From the NCBI GenBank assembly GCA_036971615.1, contig JAYKKR010000027.1, forward strand, positions 310,001-374,000: DNA of 64,000 nt, read 5' to 3'. Below, piece by piece: positions 51,919-62,821 of this stretch; the first letter of the stretch is position 1; each line of letters begins with the position of its first letter. Both the position numbers and the translations under genes were made by a program. The stretch comes from Amyloporia xantha. Taxonomy: Eukaryota > Basidiomycota > Agaricomycetes > Polyporales > Adustoporiaceae. A model generated the notes under the pieces. The model did not search any database. It worked only from the letters and a program-made list of their open reading frames with translations, and was not told the DNA's origin.

Positions 51919-54544
51919 TGACCACGTCTCTCATTCCCATTTCTGTGATGCTCAACTTTCATGTCTTAACTCGAGGGAACGTGACGATGAGTGAAGTACG
52001 TTTATCATCAGATCTCCTTGTTTCGTGTGCTATGAGTGTTGATTGATGGATTTGAACAATTGAAACCATCTTCAAGTTAAAGTCTGCTTCCTTTCGGAGG
52101 GTGAAAATAACCCATAGGTCATGATACTTCGCCTGACGCGTCAGACCCTCAATCTCTCGATTCTTTTCTCGTACATTCTGTTTTCCTCCTATCCTGCGTG
52201 ACAGATGTATTTCACGTTGAGGCTCGAGGGAAAGGAAAGTGCTGAGGTATAATCAGGGATTATAGTAATCACAGAAGGCCGCTACGACATGACATACCTT
52301 GTACAACGTCTAGACAAAACCATGCAATAGGTAAATGGGATTTTCTGTGTGGATAAATGAGTGCCAGATGAGGGAGCTTGATCTGCGCAAGTCCGATTTT
52401 TACATTTGACTGGAAGTGCTGTTGCGTAGAACCAATAATGGCAGGTGACCAGTGTCCGTCCGGTGTCCTGAGGCTGTTTAGCGGCAAAGGGTAGGCTCTA
52501 CGGAGGCTCAACGTATTCCACGCCCTGTTAGCCAGAGGATTGTCCTATGAGAGTATAATATTATCAGTACTTAGAGCGGCCTGATATTGGGAGGGTATGG
52601 TATGATCAATATCTAGCGTTGGAGTCCGTTCACTTGTTGTGGCTGAAGTCAAAACGTTATCTTGATCTGTGTCTCGCTGACGGGCGTCTTCACGCCTGAC
52701 TTGGGACGCGATCACGTTATCGACTCTCGTTGACGAGCCAGTCCTTGTAAGTAGTGTCGCGTATACAACTCGACGTAAGAAACATGGATGTATATTACAT
52801 GTTTAAAACATGTTTTTTACAAGTAAAAAACACGGGCAAAAACTATTCATGTATATAATGTCATTAAGTCAGGACACGTGACGCTTCCCGTGAAGCAGCG
52901 ACTCTATGCATAGATAGAGGCCCACCGCACTGAAATAGGCAATTGGTTTAGATATGTTCACAATCTTGGAGAATGCAATGCGCCTTGGAATACCTCTATG
53001 CCTAAAGTTCTGCTATCCTGGACATTGGCAAGTCCAGGCGCGAGACGATGCGCATCCGGCAGATGCCGAAGTGTGTGAGATCTCGACGATCGTGTCTCGA
53101 ATCTTGGCAATAACTCACTCAAATTCACATTTCTTCCTCTAATACCGGCTCAGAGCACAACTTTCTATGTTCCAAGGCATTCTGAAACCTCTGGTCCACC
53201 CAGTGCGTCTCCACAGCCCTTTGCGCCGCAGGCAGAGAAATAGCACGTGACGTGTGTTTAAAACGTAAAAAAACACATGTATATAACTCTTGATATAACT
53301 AACATAAAACCAGGACTTACTTACATACCGTTTTAAACAGCCAATTAGTTTCATACGCAACACTACTTGTAAGTTGTATCAATGTATGCGGCACGCACCT
53401 ACGTATACTTCCTACACGTACGTTCACGTACGATTCCCTCTCGGTTTGAGGTCTGCGCTGAAGAAACGAAATTATGTCCTTGAATGTTACGCGCAGACGA
53501 CGGGGTGGAGATGGGTCAAACAGCTTGAAGGGTAAGACCGATGACTCGGATCTTCCGTTGGACAATTGTGGAATCCCGACGTCGGGAGGGTCGGGTGCCG
53601 ACAGGAGAGCGGAGGCCAAGGAGTGCTTGCCAGAGGTGCCGGATCGAACAGGTGAGGGAACGACCTGCACCATTTCATCGAAGACTTGATGAGACTGTAC
53701 GGACGGTGCATTAACTGCCCGCTTTGCTGTATAATTTTCCCATATATGCGCTCATTCATGGATTTTGCTGTGCGACGAGCACGGACTGGCTGTATCTTCC
53801 ATCACTTCTGGTATACTGACGGACTGATTACAATCATTTTGGAATCGGTACCATCGCCATTATACTAAATGATTGCGGGGAATTTCCTTTTTGTGGTTCT
53901 CCGAGGATCTTTCAATCGAAGTACTTGACAGTCACATTGTTCACCACCGCCAGGGAATCCGGATACATGACCTTCTGGAGAAAGTGGCACGGCCGTACTC
54001 CATGGCCTTATCGAGGGAAGAAACATCACCTCGTGCGTTGCTTGTCACTGTCGCGAACAAGGAATAGTCGCTGTGATGAAGAAACGACAGGTGGGTGTGG
54101 CAGCCGACGAACATTTTTTGATTGACCGTTGACTGATTGTCTCGCCAGTTGGCCAGCATTGTAGGAGGTGACATTCCAATTACAGGCTTACGTTGAAGAC
54201 CCTGTGAAGTGCACCCTGTCTCGCCACAGAGGTGAGGGTATTCGTCGGTCTAATAAAGTAAGTACTTGAGAGGATGACTCGTCACAGATCCTGCATAATA
54301 GGCAAGTAAGCACAGTATGGCTGATCTCGTGATTCTTTGCTAGCGCGAACATATGGAGGACCAATGCCATGCACGTCGTATACCGACAGCCCTCCACGCG
54401 CATCTATCGCGATTTTCAGCTTGGCTCCGCAGTCTGCGGGTATATATGGACGGGAACAGCAGGATTTTCTAAAAACCGAACAGGGCTCATACTATTCTCC
54501 AAGTGCCATCGCCAGTTCTCCTTTCTCATATATCTGTCCCGGAA
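51919..54544. other. 2.6-kb intergenic region with MITE-like element
   Basis: No recognisable gene between DUF7330 copy 3 and the DUF6533 gene. It holds AT-rich inverted repeats at 52797-52830 and 53253-53277. A 118-codon minus-strand frame at 53317-53673 has no domain I know. Confidence 0.45.
52797..53285. repeat. Candidate MITE-like element with AT-rich inverted ends
   Basis: The left end has two adjacent palindromes, ACATGTTT-A-AAACATGT (52797-52813) and TTTTTTAC-AA-GTAAAAAA (52813-52830). The right end has TGTGTTT...AAACACA (53253-53277) followed by ATGTATATAA. Read in reverse complement, the right end aligns with the left (ACATG, T-run, AC, A/T run, ACAC). CACGTGACG occurs inside both ends (52875-52883 and 53244-53252). 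Target-site duplication is not convincing, so the mobile nature is inference. Confidence 0.4.
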
Positions 54545-56292
54545 ATGACATCAGCGTCGGAAGTGGTATTCTACTTCGAGGAATAGTGAGTGTGGACATT
54601 CCGACGTTGGGATAATTCATCACCATGCAGCACTAGTCTCAGAGTGGACTACATTGATGTTGCAGTCTGTGGTGAGTGATCATGTCTTTGATTCAACCAA
54701 TTTTTACTGACTCACAAGTTGGTGCAGCCATGATCATATATGAGCACATCCTCACAATCCCCGATGAAGTTTATCTAATGTGGGGTTGCAAGTCAGCCTC
54801 CTCAATCTTGTTTTGGGTTAACAGACTGAACTTGATTGCTTTTGCTGTCATTTTTATTCTGAGTTCTCTACACTCTTACACTTCAACAGTAAGATATTGG
54901 ACATAGTGTCAACTCAGAATTCATCTCATCTTATTACCCACAGAGGTTCTGCATTCATGAGTTTTGTTTCCTTACAAATAGCTCATACTGCAGCTATCTA
55001 GCTGCTCAGCTGCTGGTTACCTTGATATGCTCATGAACCTGATATCGCTTTGCCTGTCTGCTTGTGAGTTTTGCATTGATTGTGCATACTGATGTGCTGA
55101 TCCTTAGCACTAAGTGGTTGCAGTTCTTCGTGTGCATGCTGTGAGTGGGCGCAATTGGTACCTGGTGTTGCCTACTGTGGTATTGGGGCTAGTGCCATTA
55201 GGCACAAATCTGGTTTGGTGTTTCTTCAATAATGGGCAATGCTAGTATACATTTGCTGAATATCTATTTGGTCAGTTTATATACACTCAAGAGTCATATG
55301 GAATTACTGCTATTGGCAATGTCACGGACAATGTATGTCTACAATTATTGGACATATCTGAGGAAACCTATGCTGCGTAATCACTTTCTATTCATGCTGT
55401 ATCCACTGTCAATGGCTGATAATTGTCTTGTTCTTTGCAGAGGTGCTTCTGATGATGAGCCCACACATATACCTATTGACCAATCCCTATTACTCTATAG
55501 TGCTCTATTCAAAGCGTGGATCTCTTATTGCATTGGACATTCTGGTCATCATTGGCACCTGGTGGTACATGTCTCATTCTGTATTGCCTTATCTGCAAGG
55601 ATCACACAACATGAAACCTAAACTTGCAACAGTCATGCTTCAAGATGGTAAGATTTTGAGATCATGTTTTTGTACATTGACAGGTGGTTGTTCATAATTG
55701 AAATTTGCATTCCATGTAGGGACATTGTACTTTGTGTATGCAGAAAAATCAGCCATGGAATATGTGTGTTGACTCAACATTCCCTACAGGATCCTAACAT
55801 TGCTTAATATCATGGACATGATTGTGTATGTCAGCAGTACAGTATGTTGTCTCATACCATTTCTTGTTGCAGTACATGCTACCATTACATACAGGGAATT
55901 TATGACTTCTCTGGTCTTGCATCCTCGTCAGTGTATCTGCAAATTTACTTTGCGCAGCTAACCTTATGTCAAGCAGAATTTCTGGCATCCTCACTTCTCG
56001 TTTTCTACTACACATTCGCACAGCCGCTAATGCCACGCACCTTGATTTTGGATCCCAAACACCATCGTTCGTTCGCACAGAACAATCAGCCCCACGACGC
56101 TCCTGGATGTCGAGTGTCGAATTTACACCCAATATTGTAGCTCTGCTCGGTGAAGCAGAAGCCGACGGGTCAAATTCCACCTCATTCGCTGTCACGACAG
56201 ATGGCGAGGGACGGGATGAAGGAGAGCAGGAAGAAGAGGTCGAATTGCAGGAGCTGGCGATGGGAATGGCCAGCACTGATGATAGTGCGTGA
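54545..56292 (+). CDS. DUF6533-type multi-pass membrane protein A
   Basis: Exon 1 (54545-54585, MTSASEVVFYFEE) and exon 2 (54631-54671, YTSLRVDYIDVAVC) lead into exon 3 at 54728 with the DUF6533 signature MIIYEHILTIPDEVYLMWG, then ILFWVNRLNLIAFAVIFIL. Later exons give LRVHAVSGRNWYLVLPTVVL, FIYTQESYG, DNVCLQLLDISEETYAA, VLLMMSPHIYLLTNPYYSI, LVIIGTWWYMSHS and ILTLLNIMDMIVYVSS. The acidic tail is SWMSSVEFTPNIVALLGE ending ASTDDSA. About seven membrane helices are expected. DUF6533 proteins are abundant in Agaricomycetes and of unknown role, possibly receptor-like. The intron between 54.9 and 55.1 kb is not fully resolved. CpG is almost absent from 54661 to 55920; see findings. Confidence 0.7.
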
Positions 56293-58761
56293 AGTTGTCG
56301 CGAACGGCACAGCACAGTGAGATGGGGTGGGGGGTTATCTTAGTATGTGACTTTCTTAACTGCGTAATGCACGCATCGTCTTATTGATTTCCCAGGGCTC
56401 TCGTATGTTGCGAGATGTAATCCGCGACACACATTCGGTTGTGCGCCGGTTGGCTCAACTTCTATTGCTTCTATTATTCAACAGTTTTTTGGCGTATGTT
56501 ACCTACGTTCACAGGATATGGATTTTTCGTGAACAAATCCCGAGGTCTAAGGCCGGCCCAGTGCTCAGTGCTGCAGAACGAGCACTGTCGAGACGATCAG
56601 TCGCAGGCATTGAACTAATTGAATTTGTCCGTCCGACTGGATGGTCGGTTCTACGGACATCGGCGCCGCAATCAGGAAGAGCGTGCTTGGCATTGTGAAT
56701 CGTAGTCATCTTGACCACCTGACCAAGGGCTTCGGTGAACTTGTCGTCGTGTCCTTCGTGTTAAAGAGTTAGACCGAGGAAGTACTGCGACACATGGGGT
56801 AAACTCAACTCCACGCGCAGCGGCGACGGACGCTATCACCAAGCCTCAGAGTCCGGACGCGCAACGTCATGAAAGATCCAAGTGTTATGGCAAATACACA
56901 TGATGCTGATCTGCCCCCTACAGTATCCCCAGCTTCTCGCGTGTCGACAGGGTGCATGACGAGCTGACAATCGTCGGGCTCGTCATCGCGAACACTAATC
57001 ACGGACGCACGCAGGACATAAGTACCAGATCGACTATAAGAACGCGCTGCGGCGCGATCCGTCCTAGGGCGTACGGGGAACGAAACCAGAACTGTACAAA
57101 GGATATTTGTTAACAGTATATATACAAAATGACTGCGCGGGGACGTACGAGTAGGCACGGGTAGGAACCTGTCGTCGAATCCAGTATAAGGAATACTGAT
57201 TGAGAACAAAGTCACCCCCGGATGTGACGAGAGGAACGATGAACGACAAACGACAAGCAGTGTGCCGAGGTGTAGAAATCAGTGCTCCCTTTCGTCTTGT
57301 TGCACCCGACGAGAGGAGCGGTCGCACGCAACCTTGCGTGCCTCCGCCCCGCCTTCTCTCATTACTAACGTCGGTCTCGACGGGCTCGGTAGGCTGATGG
57401 GACCAAGACTAGCCGTAACACCGGCCCACACCCCTCGTCCCACGGTCGATAACAAGATCGGTAAAATTCAATAATATATTTCTTATTAGTGTAAAACGGC
57501 AGATAGATACAGTACGAACTCACGGACGACGTACAATAGCACCGTGGAGAGGCTCGTCTAGAGAAGATAGGAACAGAAGTGCCACGGATGCGACGCGAGA
57601 GACGAGAAACGACGCGCCAGGATGCTGAAGGTGAGTACAATTGATTTTCGTATATCTGAGCAGCGGACATTCAGGACCATTTGCCAGGTTGCGACGGCAC
57701 ATCTGCCTGTCCTGGGATGTGAGCCATCAAGAGGTTCGCATGTCGCAACACGGGCTCGGCTAGACGAGAAAGCTCGACAGCATCGTTCATCTGCGTGTCG
57801 GCGTCTCGCACTGCACGACTGGTCATCCTGAGGACTTAGCCCTCCCAAGGAATGACCGCGTCAGCACTCGCAACAGCAGACGGATCGGTCGATATCCATG
57901 CCGGAGCGAGGAAGAGAGAAATACAAACTACCAGGGCCTGTAGACGGACAGTCGGTGAGGGTGGATAACTAGAGGCTGGTATGGGAGGGAGAAGGGCCCG
58001 AGCCCCGGTTTGTGCTTCGGAAGCCGCTTAGTCCTATGCATAGGGTAGATGGTACGTTCAGAGGCAGAGCGGACACTGCCAGCTATCTTGCTTACGCTCG
58101 GGTACTTACTTCGAATGCGGGGGTGGCTGAAAGTGGGAACGCAACTCTTTAGATGAAGGGAATCGAGCGCTGAGCTTATCTGGGAGTGAGAGTACAAATA
58201 GGTCCCGAGGACGTCCATCGCTGTGTACTGGCAAGAGGACATACACTGAGTGCATACACTTGAGTCAGTCGGTTCGAGGGGTCCGCGCTGAACATGGAAT
58301 GGTCGAAGGGCAAACATAGGCGGCGCGCAACTGGCGAGGTCGAGTACGGGCGTGCTGCGAAGTCGGAGGAGAGGAGGGAGAAGCATTTGCGGCACTGTCG
58401 AAGTTTTCTAATTATAACAGCATGGATCGCGAGACCGTCACTATATAATAACATTCTGCATCTTCGCGCAGACTGCTACTGCAGTCCCGCCGACTCCCGT
58501 GAGAGCTCTCATTCAACTGAGATACGAAGACGAGCTGATGGTGACGGATCACAAAGGTTCAAGAACATACTACCGGCTAATGCATAGGACTGTGGTTGTC
58601 AGCACCAGAGTATATCGAGAGGGGGTGAGGGACTGAGACACTATGAAGACCTGACGGATGCAAGGACTGAGCGCTGAGCGAGCGTGCCGTGGGAACGCAC
58701 CCGTGGGCTGAAGGAAATGCAAAGCAACGTACTCAGCCACCTGTCGCCTGCACCTAACATT
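56293..58761. other. 2.5-kb intergenic region
   Basis: From the DUF6533 gene A to the U6 gene. Open frames (up to 155 codons) overlap on both strands, without motifs. The last few hundred bases should contain the U6 upstream promoter; no clear TATA box is seen there. Confidence 0.4.
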
Positions 58762-58785
58762 GTCCCCTTTGGGGTGACATACGAA

Positions 58786-58816
<31 letters not shown>

Positions 58817-58882
58817 GGCCCCTGCACAAGGATGACACGCTTTCCCGGAGTGGTAGACCTACGGGTCTCAATATTTATTTTT
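58762..58882 (+). ncRNA. U6 spliceosomal snRNA
   Basis: The U6 core is near-identical to other eukaryotes: AATTGGAACGATACAGAGA, with ACAGAGA box at 58800-58806, AGC triad at 58812-58814 and the internal stem-loop GCATGGCCCCTGCACAAGGA. The 5' hairpin is GTCCCC-TTT-GGGGTGAC-like and starts at 58762. U6 forms the catalytic core of the spliceosome with U2. The 3' tail contains a perfect extra hairpin AGACC-TACG-GGTCT (58855-58868) and ends in TTTTT (58878-58882), the Pol III terminator. The internal A-box-like TTAGCATGGCC is present. No intron interrupts this copy. Confidence 0.95.
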
Positions 58883-59107
58883 CTCCGGCCTTGCTTGTTA
58901 GCCATTGTTTTTGCAGCAAGTTCATTACGTTGATTTTTGAGTTCTTAAGCACATCAAAGTACCACAGCGTATCATGGGGAACATTAATAGGTGTATATTG
59001 TTATAGTAAGGTTGTAATGTAAGGAGTGTACTGAATAGTAATGTGGTTATACTCGTTCAAAAGGACAAGCTAAAAGGCCAACTACTTCCTCCAATTCTCA
59101 AGGTTGA

Positions 59108-61569
59108 TTAAACTAGCTCTGGCTCGACAACACCTTCTTGGAACATCCACTCATAAGGCGCCGCCGTGCTCATAGGCGCCATCGTCGACGTAACGTTGCT
59201 CTCTGTCGCGGTGCTCGTAACCACAGCCGTGGTCGTAGCAGCCAAATCCTCCGCGCCAATCGTAGTCGTAGCAGTGGCAGTGACCGTAGACGCAGCGTCG
59301 CTTGATGATACAGCAGAGTCAGACGGCGTTGCGGAAGCAGAGACAGTAGGGTCATAGATTTCGACCGCAAGAGAAGCAGGAGCGGTCGCGCTGGAGGCCA
59401 CAGAACTTGACGTCACAGTACCAGTAGTCGCACTCGTCGTCTGAGAAAGAGAGACGAACTTCGCACCAGACGGAACCGCTGCCACAGACGAAACAGAAAC
59501 AGTCGTGTTTGACGCAGAACTCGCAGTGAAAGTCACCGTTGTGGCCGCCGCGCTAGTAGACGAAGCCGTAGAGCTGGACGTAATCAGAGAAGCTGTCGTA
59601 GACGTAGATTCAATCGCAGAAGAGTCGGTCGTAGAAGAAGAGCTGGTCGCAGAAGAACTGGCCGCAGAAGAAGAACTGGTCGCAGAAACAGTCGCGTTAG
59701 CAGAGCTCGAGGCACTCATACCAGGGTCCAGATCGTCCACGCTCTTCTGGGGGATAAGCTCAGGCGCAGCAGGCGTAAACACGAGCGTCACATTACGTGC
59801 TTGCGCAAGAATCGACGGCGCATCGAACGTCTTCGCGAACGACGCACGCAGAGGCGGCCGCGTCGCGTCTCCAAACTGCTCGTCTAGACTTGACATACTC
59901 GCTACCTTGTCGCTCGTCGGGGCCGCCGGGTCCTGGGAAGCGACAGACGTCGCATTGGCAGTAGAGGTTGAGGTCGCCGAAACAGTTGAATTCGCAGAGG
60001 AGCTAGGACTCGAGACCGCCGTCGCAGAGCCATCATCAGAGCCGCTCATTCCATCGTCCTCGCTGTTAGACCACATGGGGCGGATGACCCCAGTGTCAGG
60101 CTCGTACGCGAAGACCTGACTCTTGTGCGCGTCGGTCGATGGGCCGTTCATGCACATCTCAACCGTCAAAGGGGACGGCGCAGGCGGGTTAGGGTCGAAT
60201 GTTGCGCAGTAAGCCTTCAGCATTGCAGCGTCCTCGTCGAACATGGGGATCTGTAGCGCTACTTTGATAAATGACGGATCCGCTACAGTCGAATTAGAGG
60301 CCGTGGAGTTCGAGGACGTTGTAGAGTTCGAAGGCATCGTGGAGTTCGAGGGCACCATTGAATTCGAGGGCATCGTCGAGTTCGAAGGGTCTGATGGAGC
60401 CGCTACGAGGTAGATCTGCGTCTGGTCTGTACCGGATGCGTTGAGAATGAAGCTCGGGATCGTGTCGTTGCCAGAGCTCATCGTGCTGTTATCAGAGTTC
60501 ATCGTGCTATTGTCAGAGGATGATAAGACAAGTGAAGCGATTTTCTGCTGGGGCGTTATCGAGTTTAACATTCCGGTCTGCTGGAAATATGAGATGGTGC
60601 AGAAGGTGAGATTTTTCACGGAAAACCCACCACAATATCAATTGAGCCAGGGACGCCGGGCATCTGCAGATCATCACGTCTCGCGTGGGCCACCGTGTAT
60701 GAGTTGCCACCCTCGTCAGCAACGTAGGTCGAACCTGGGCTTCCCCTCCTATGAACGTTGACGTGATCGTGGTCCCCCTTCACGATGACCTCCTCGTGGT
60801 CGTGGTCATGATGATGGTGAGGCTGCGGAGACCGAGGCGCATGAGGAAGAACATCACCGGAGACATGCAAGATGTTATCTGGGGCGCGGGGTAAGATGTC
60901 GCCGGAGACATGTAAGATGTTATCAGGCGCACGCCCCATGATACGAGAAACAGGCAGAGAGCGCTGCGCATTCACATGATCGTGATCTCCCTTGACGATG
61001 ACTTTTTCGTGATCATGGTCACGGTCATGGTCGTGGCTGTGTCTCTTGCCGAGACGATCGTTTTCACGAGAGGAGTCTCCGATCCAAATATCAGGCCCGA
61101 GTCCGAGAAGCGGATTGAGCGGATCCCAGATGAATCGCTGGATGATGGTGTAGCCTTAGTCGATGCTCTCGAGTGGACGATATGAATAGGAAATACACAC
61201 CTTGCCCTTGTCGTATTTGACACCCTTCCCATGCTCCTTGGTCTCGTCCTTTGCCGTTGGAGACTTTGCAACCTTATTGATTGTTGCATCAGACTTCGAG
61301 GACGGTAGAGGAATGACTGGGTTTGAATGACGTTGAGATTTCCCATCCGATGAGTCTGCAGGACTTGTCGAACGCGAAGCATCGGCAGAGGCAGTGTGGG
61401 TGAAGTCGTGCGCGTGCGTGGAGTGGTGAGCAGAGGCTGACGAGCTGGAATCGACGTCCCTGTAGTGGACCTGAACTGCAGCAGTATCTCCAGGAGTTGG
61501 AAGGGCTGACACCGCGGCGATGGTCGAAAGAGCGGCCAAGAGAGTGAAACGAGGAGTAAGAACAACCAT
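59108..61569 (-). CDS. Secreted Ser/Thr-rich protein with His/Asp repeats
   Basis: Exons 61569-61201, 61137-60634 and 60580-59108 join in frame to 781 aa. The start MVVLTPRFTLLAALSTIAAV is a signal peptide, cleaved likely after VSA (residue 23 or so). Then come a Ser/His-rich segment, RFIWDPLNPLLGLGPDIWIG, a possible Kex2 site (LGKR) and HSHDHDRDHDHEKVIVKGDH. This last motif is repeated later as HHHHDHDHEEVIVKGDHDHV, with between them two 15-residue copies of APDNILHVSGDILPR. The C-terminal 490 residues hold SNSTMP repeats, a core of about 200 residues with Cys (AYCATFDPNPPAPS, VEMCMNGPST) and long Ser/Thr/Ala runs with many N-glycosylation sites (NST, NAT). No GPI signal is visible. Wall or metal-binding roles are inference; no known family recognised. 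Confidence 0.75.
60296..60400 (-). repeat. 18-bp tandem repeat coding (S/P)NSTMP units
   Basis: Within the secreted protein gene, 18-bp units of the type GAGTTCGAGGGCATCGT repeat about five times and code for SNSTMP-like hexapeptides that are consensus N-glycosylation sites. Confidence 0.6.
60845..60934 (-). repeat. Two adjacent 45-bp units coding APDNILHVSGD(I/V)LP
   Basis: Two in-frame direct copies, one after the other, differ at a few bases and code for APDNILHVSGDILPR and APDNILHVSGDVLPH. Together with the flanking His/Asp repeats they point to expansion of this gene by short duplications. Confidence 0.7.
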
Positions 61570-62821
61570 GTTGATACGAGTCTGAAGGAAGCGGTGAAGT
61601 TGGGTTCGAATGAAAGTGGTAACAAAGGAGAGTAAGGCGATCCTGTCGCGAAGAATAAAACGATAGCAATACGAGAGCAAAAGAGACCACCTGGGTCAAA
61701 GGGATGTGGGAAGAAAGCAAAGTGCAATGGGTTCAACACGAACCGTCGAGCCCAACTTATACCGCCGGCGGGAAAGCTCCGGTCAGCCGCCGCGTCCTGT
61801 CAATGAGACCGGCCCCTCTGCAATCCTCGGCGTGTCGCCGGCAGTGGCGTCGGCGACGAGGCTGACAGCCTCCGACGTTCGTCGACGTCCGAATCCTAAT
61901 TCGTAACGCGATCGAGCCGCGTCGTCGATCAACGCGTAACACGTGACATGCCGAGCGACGAGCGTCACAGATATCCTCAGCCAGCAGCGAAGATTGGAAA
62001 AAATCTACTCTCTTTAAGTACAGGGGACCAACACCGTTTGATTTATGGTGTAAAGAGTGACGTGACCAGTTCACTCCTGTATCCTTAGACCTTAATAAGA
62101 TATCATTTGACAGGAAGACATTTGATTTCAATGCACGCAGCCATCCCAACCGGCGGCAGGCGTACAAAGCTACTTGCCCATTGACGTGTGTCCATGCGAG
62201 AAGTAAGGGCTGTCCGTGGCCCATGAAACATTCATAGGGCTGATCGCGTGGCCTGCTGGCCAGGACGCGACAGCTCGACGACGTCTGTTTCGCCATCCAC
62301 TTCCAATACTTAGATCGACTGGCCTCGGCAGCGCCGCCGTCTACTTCCTCCCTCTACTTCCGCGAATCTCTGAAGTCGTGCTGTACGTATCTCCCGTCTA
62401 AACCACTAAAGAATATACCTCTTAGATTTCTGATTTGCTGCCCCGTCGTGGTACGAGGTGCAAAGGTGAGCGTTCTGGCATAGTAAGGCTATTTGCAGCT
62501 AGGTAGGATACTAATGAGAGCTCTACTTGCGGGGTCCGGTACTGGCTCGGTAGAGAATTGCGATTCTTCTCGGTGGCGGTGGTCTTCTGAAAGCATTGAC
62601 AACTGGTCTTAACTGATAACACAGAAAACGGGCACCAAACCCAATTCAAATAGTCCGCAGTTGTGAGCTGAGGCAAGCACGCAAGCGCAGGCGTGCGGCA
62701 CGCTTCAAAAATAGACAAAAGTCTGGACAAGTCAAATGAGATAACATATCGTCACGCGTTAACGCTGCTCCGTGCTGCTCTTATGTCAACACTGTCAATG
62801 CTCGCCCCTTCTCTCTTATCG
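61570..62821. other. 1.25-kb intergenic region
   Basis: Between the start of the secreted protein gene and the end of DUF6533 gene B, both on the minus strand. No gene, tRNA or repeat is recognised. Confidence 0.4.

Noticed and set aside
56384..56698. 104-codon plus-strand frame with a Leu-rich start
   Set aside because: No domain and no splice context; its position just after the DUF6533 gene suggests 3' flank.
57928..58395. 155-codon minus-strand frame
   Set aside because: No recognisable motif and heavily overlapped by frames on the other strand.
59505..60119. 204-codon plus-strand open frame rich in Val, Ala and Glu
   Set aside because: Antisense to the Ser/Thr-rich secreted protein, whose repeated codons give Val/Ala/Glu on the other strand.
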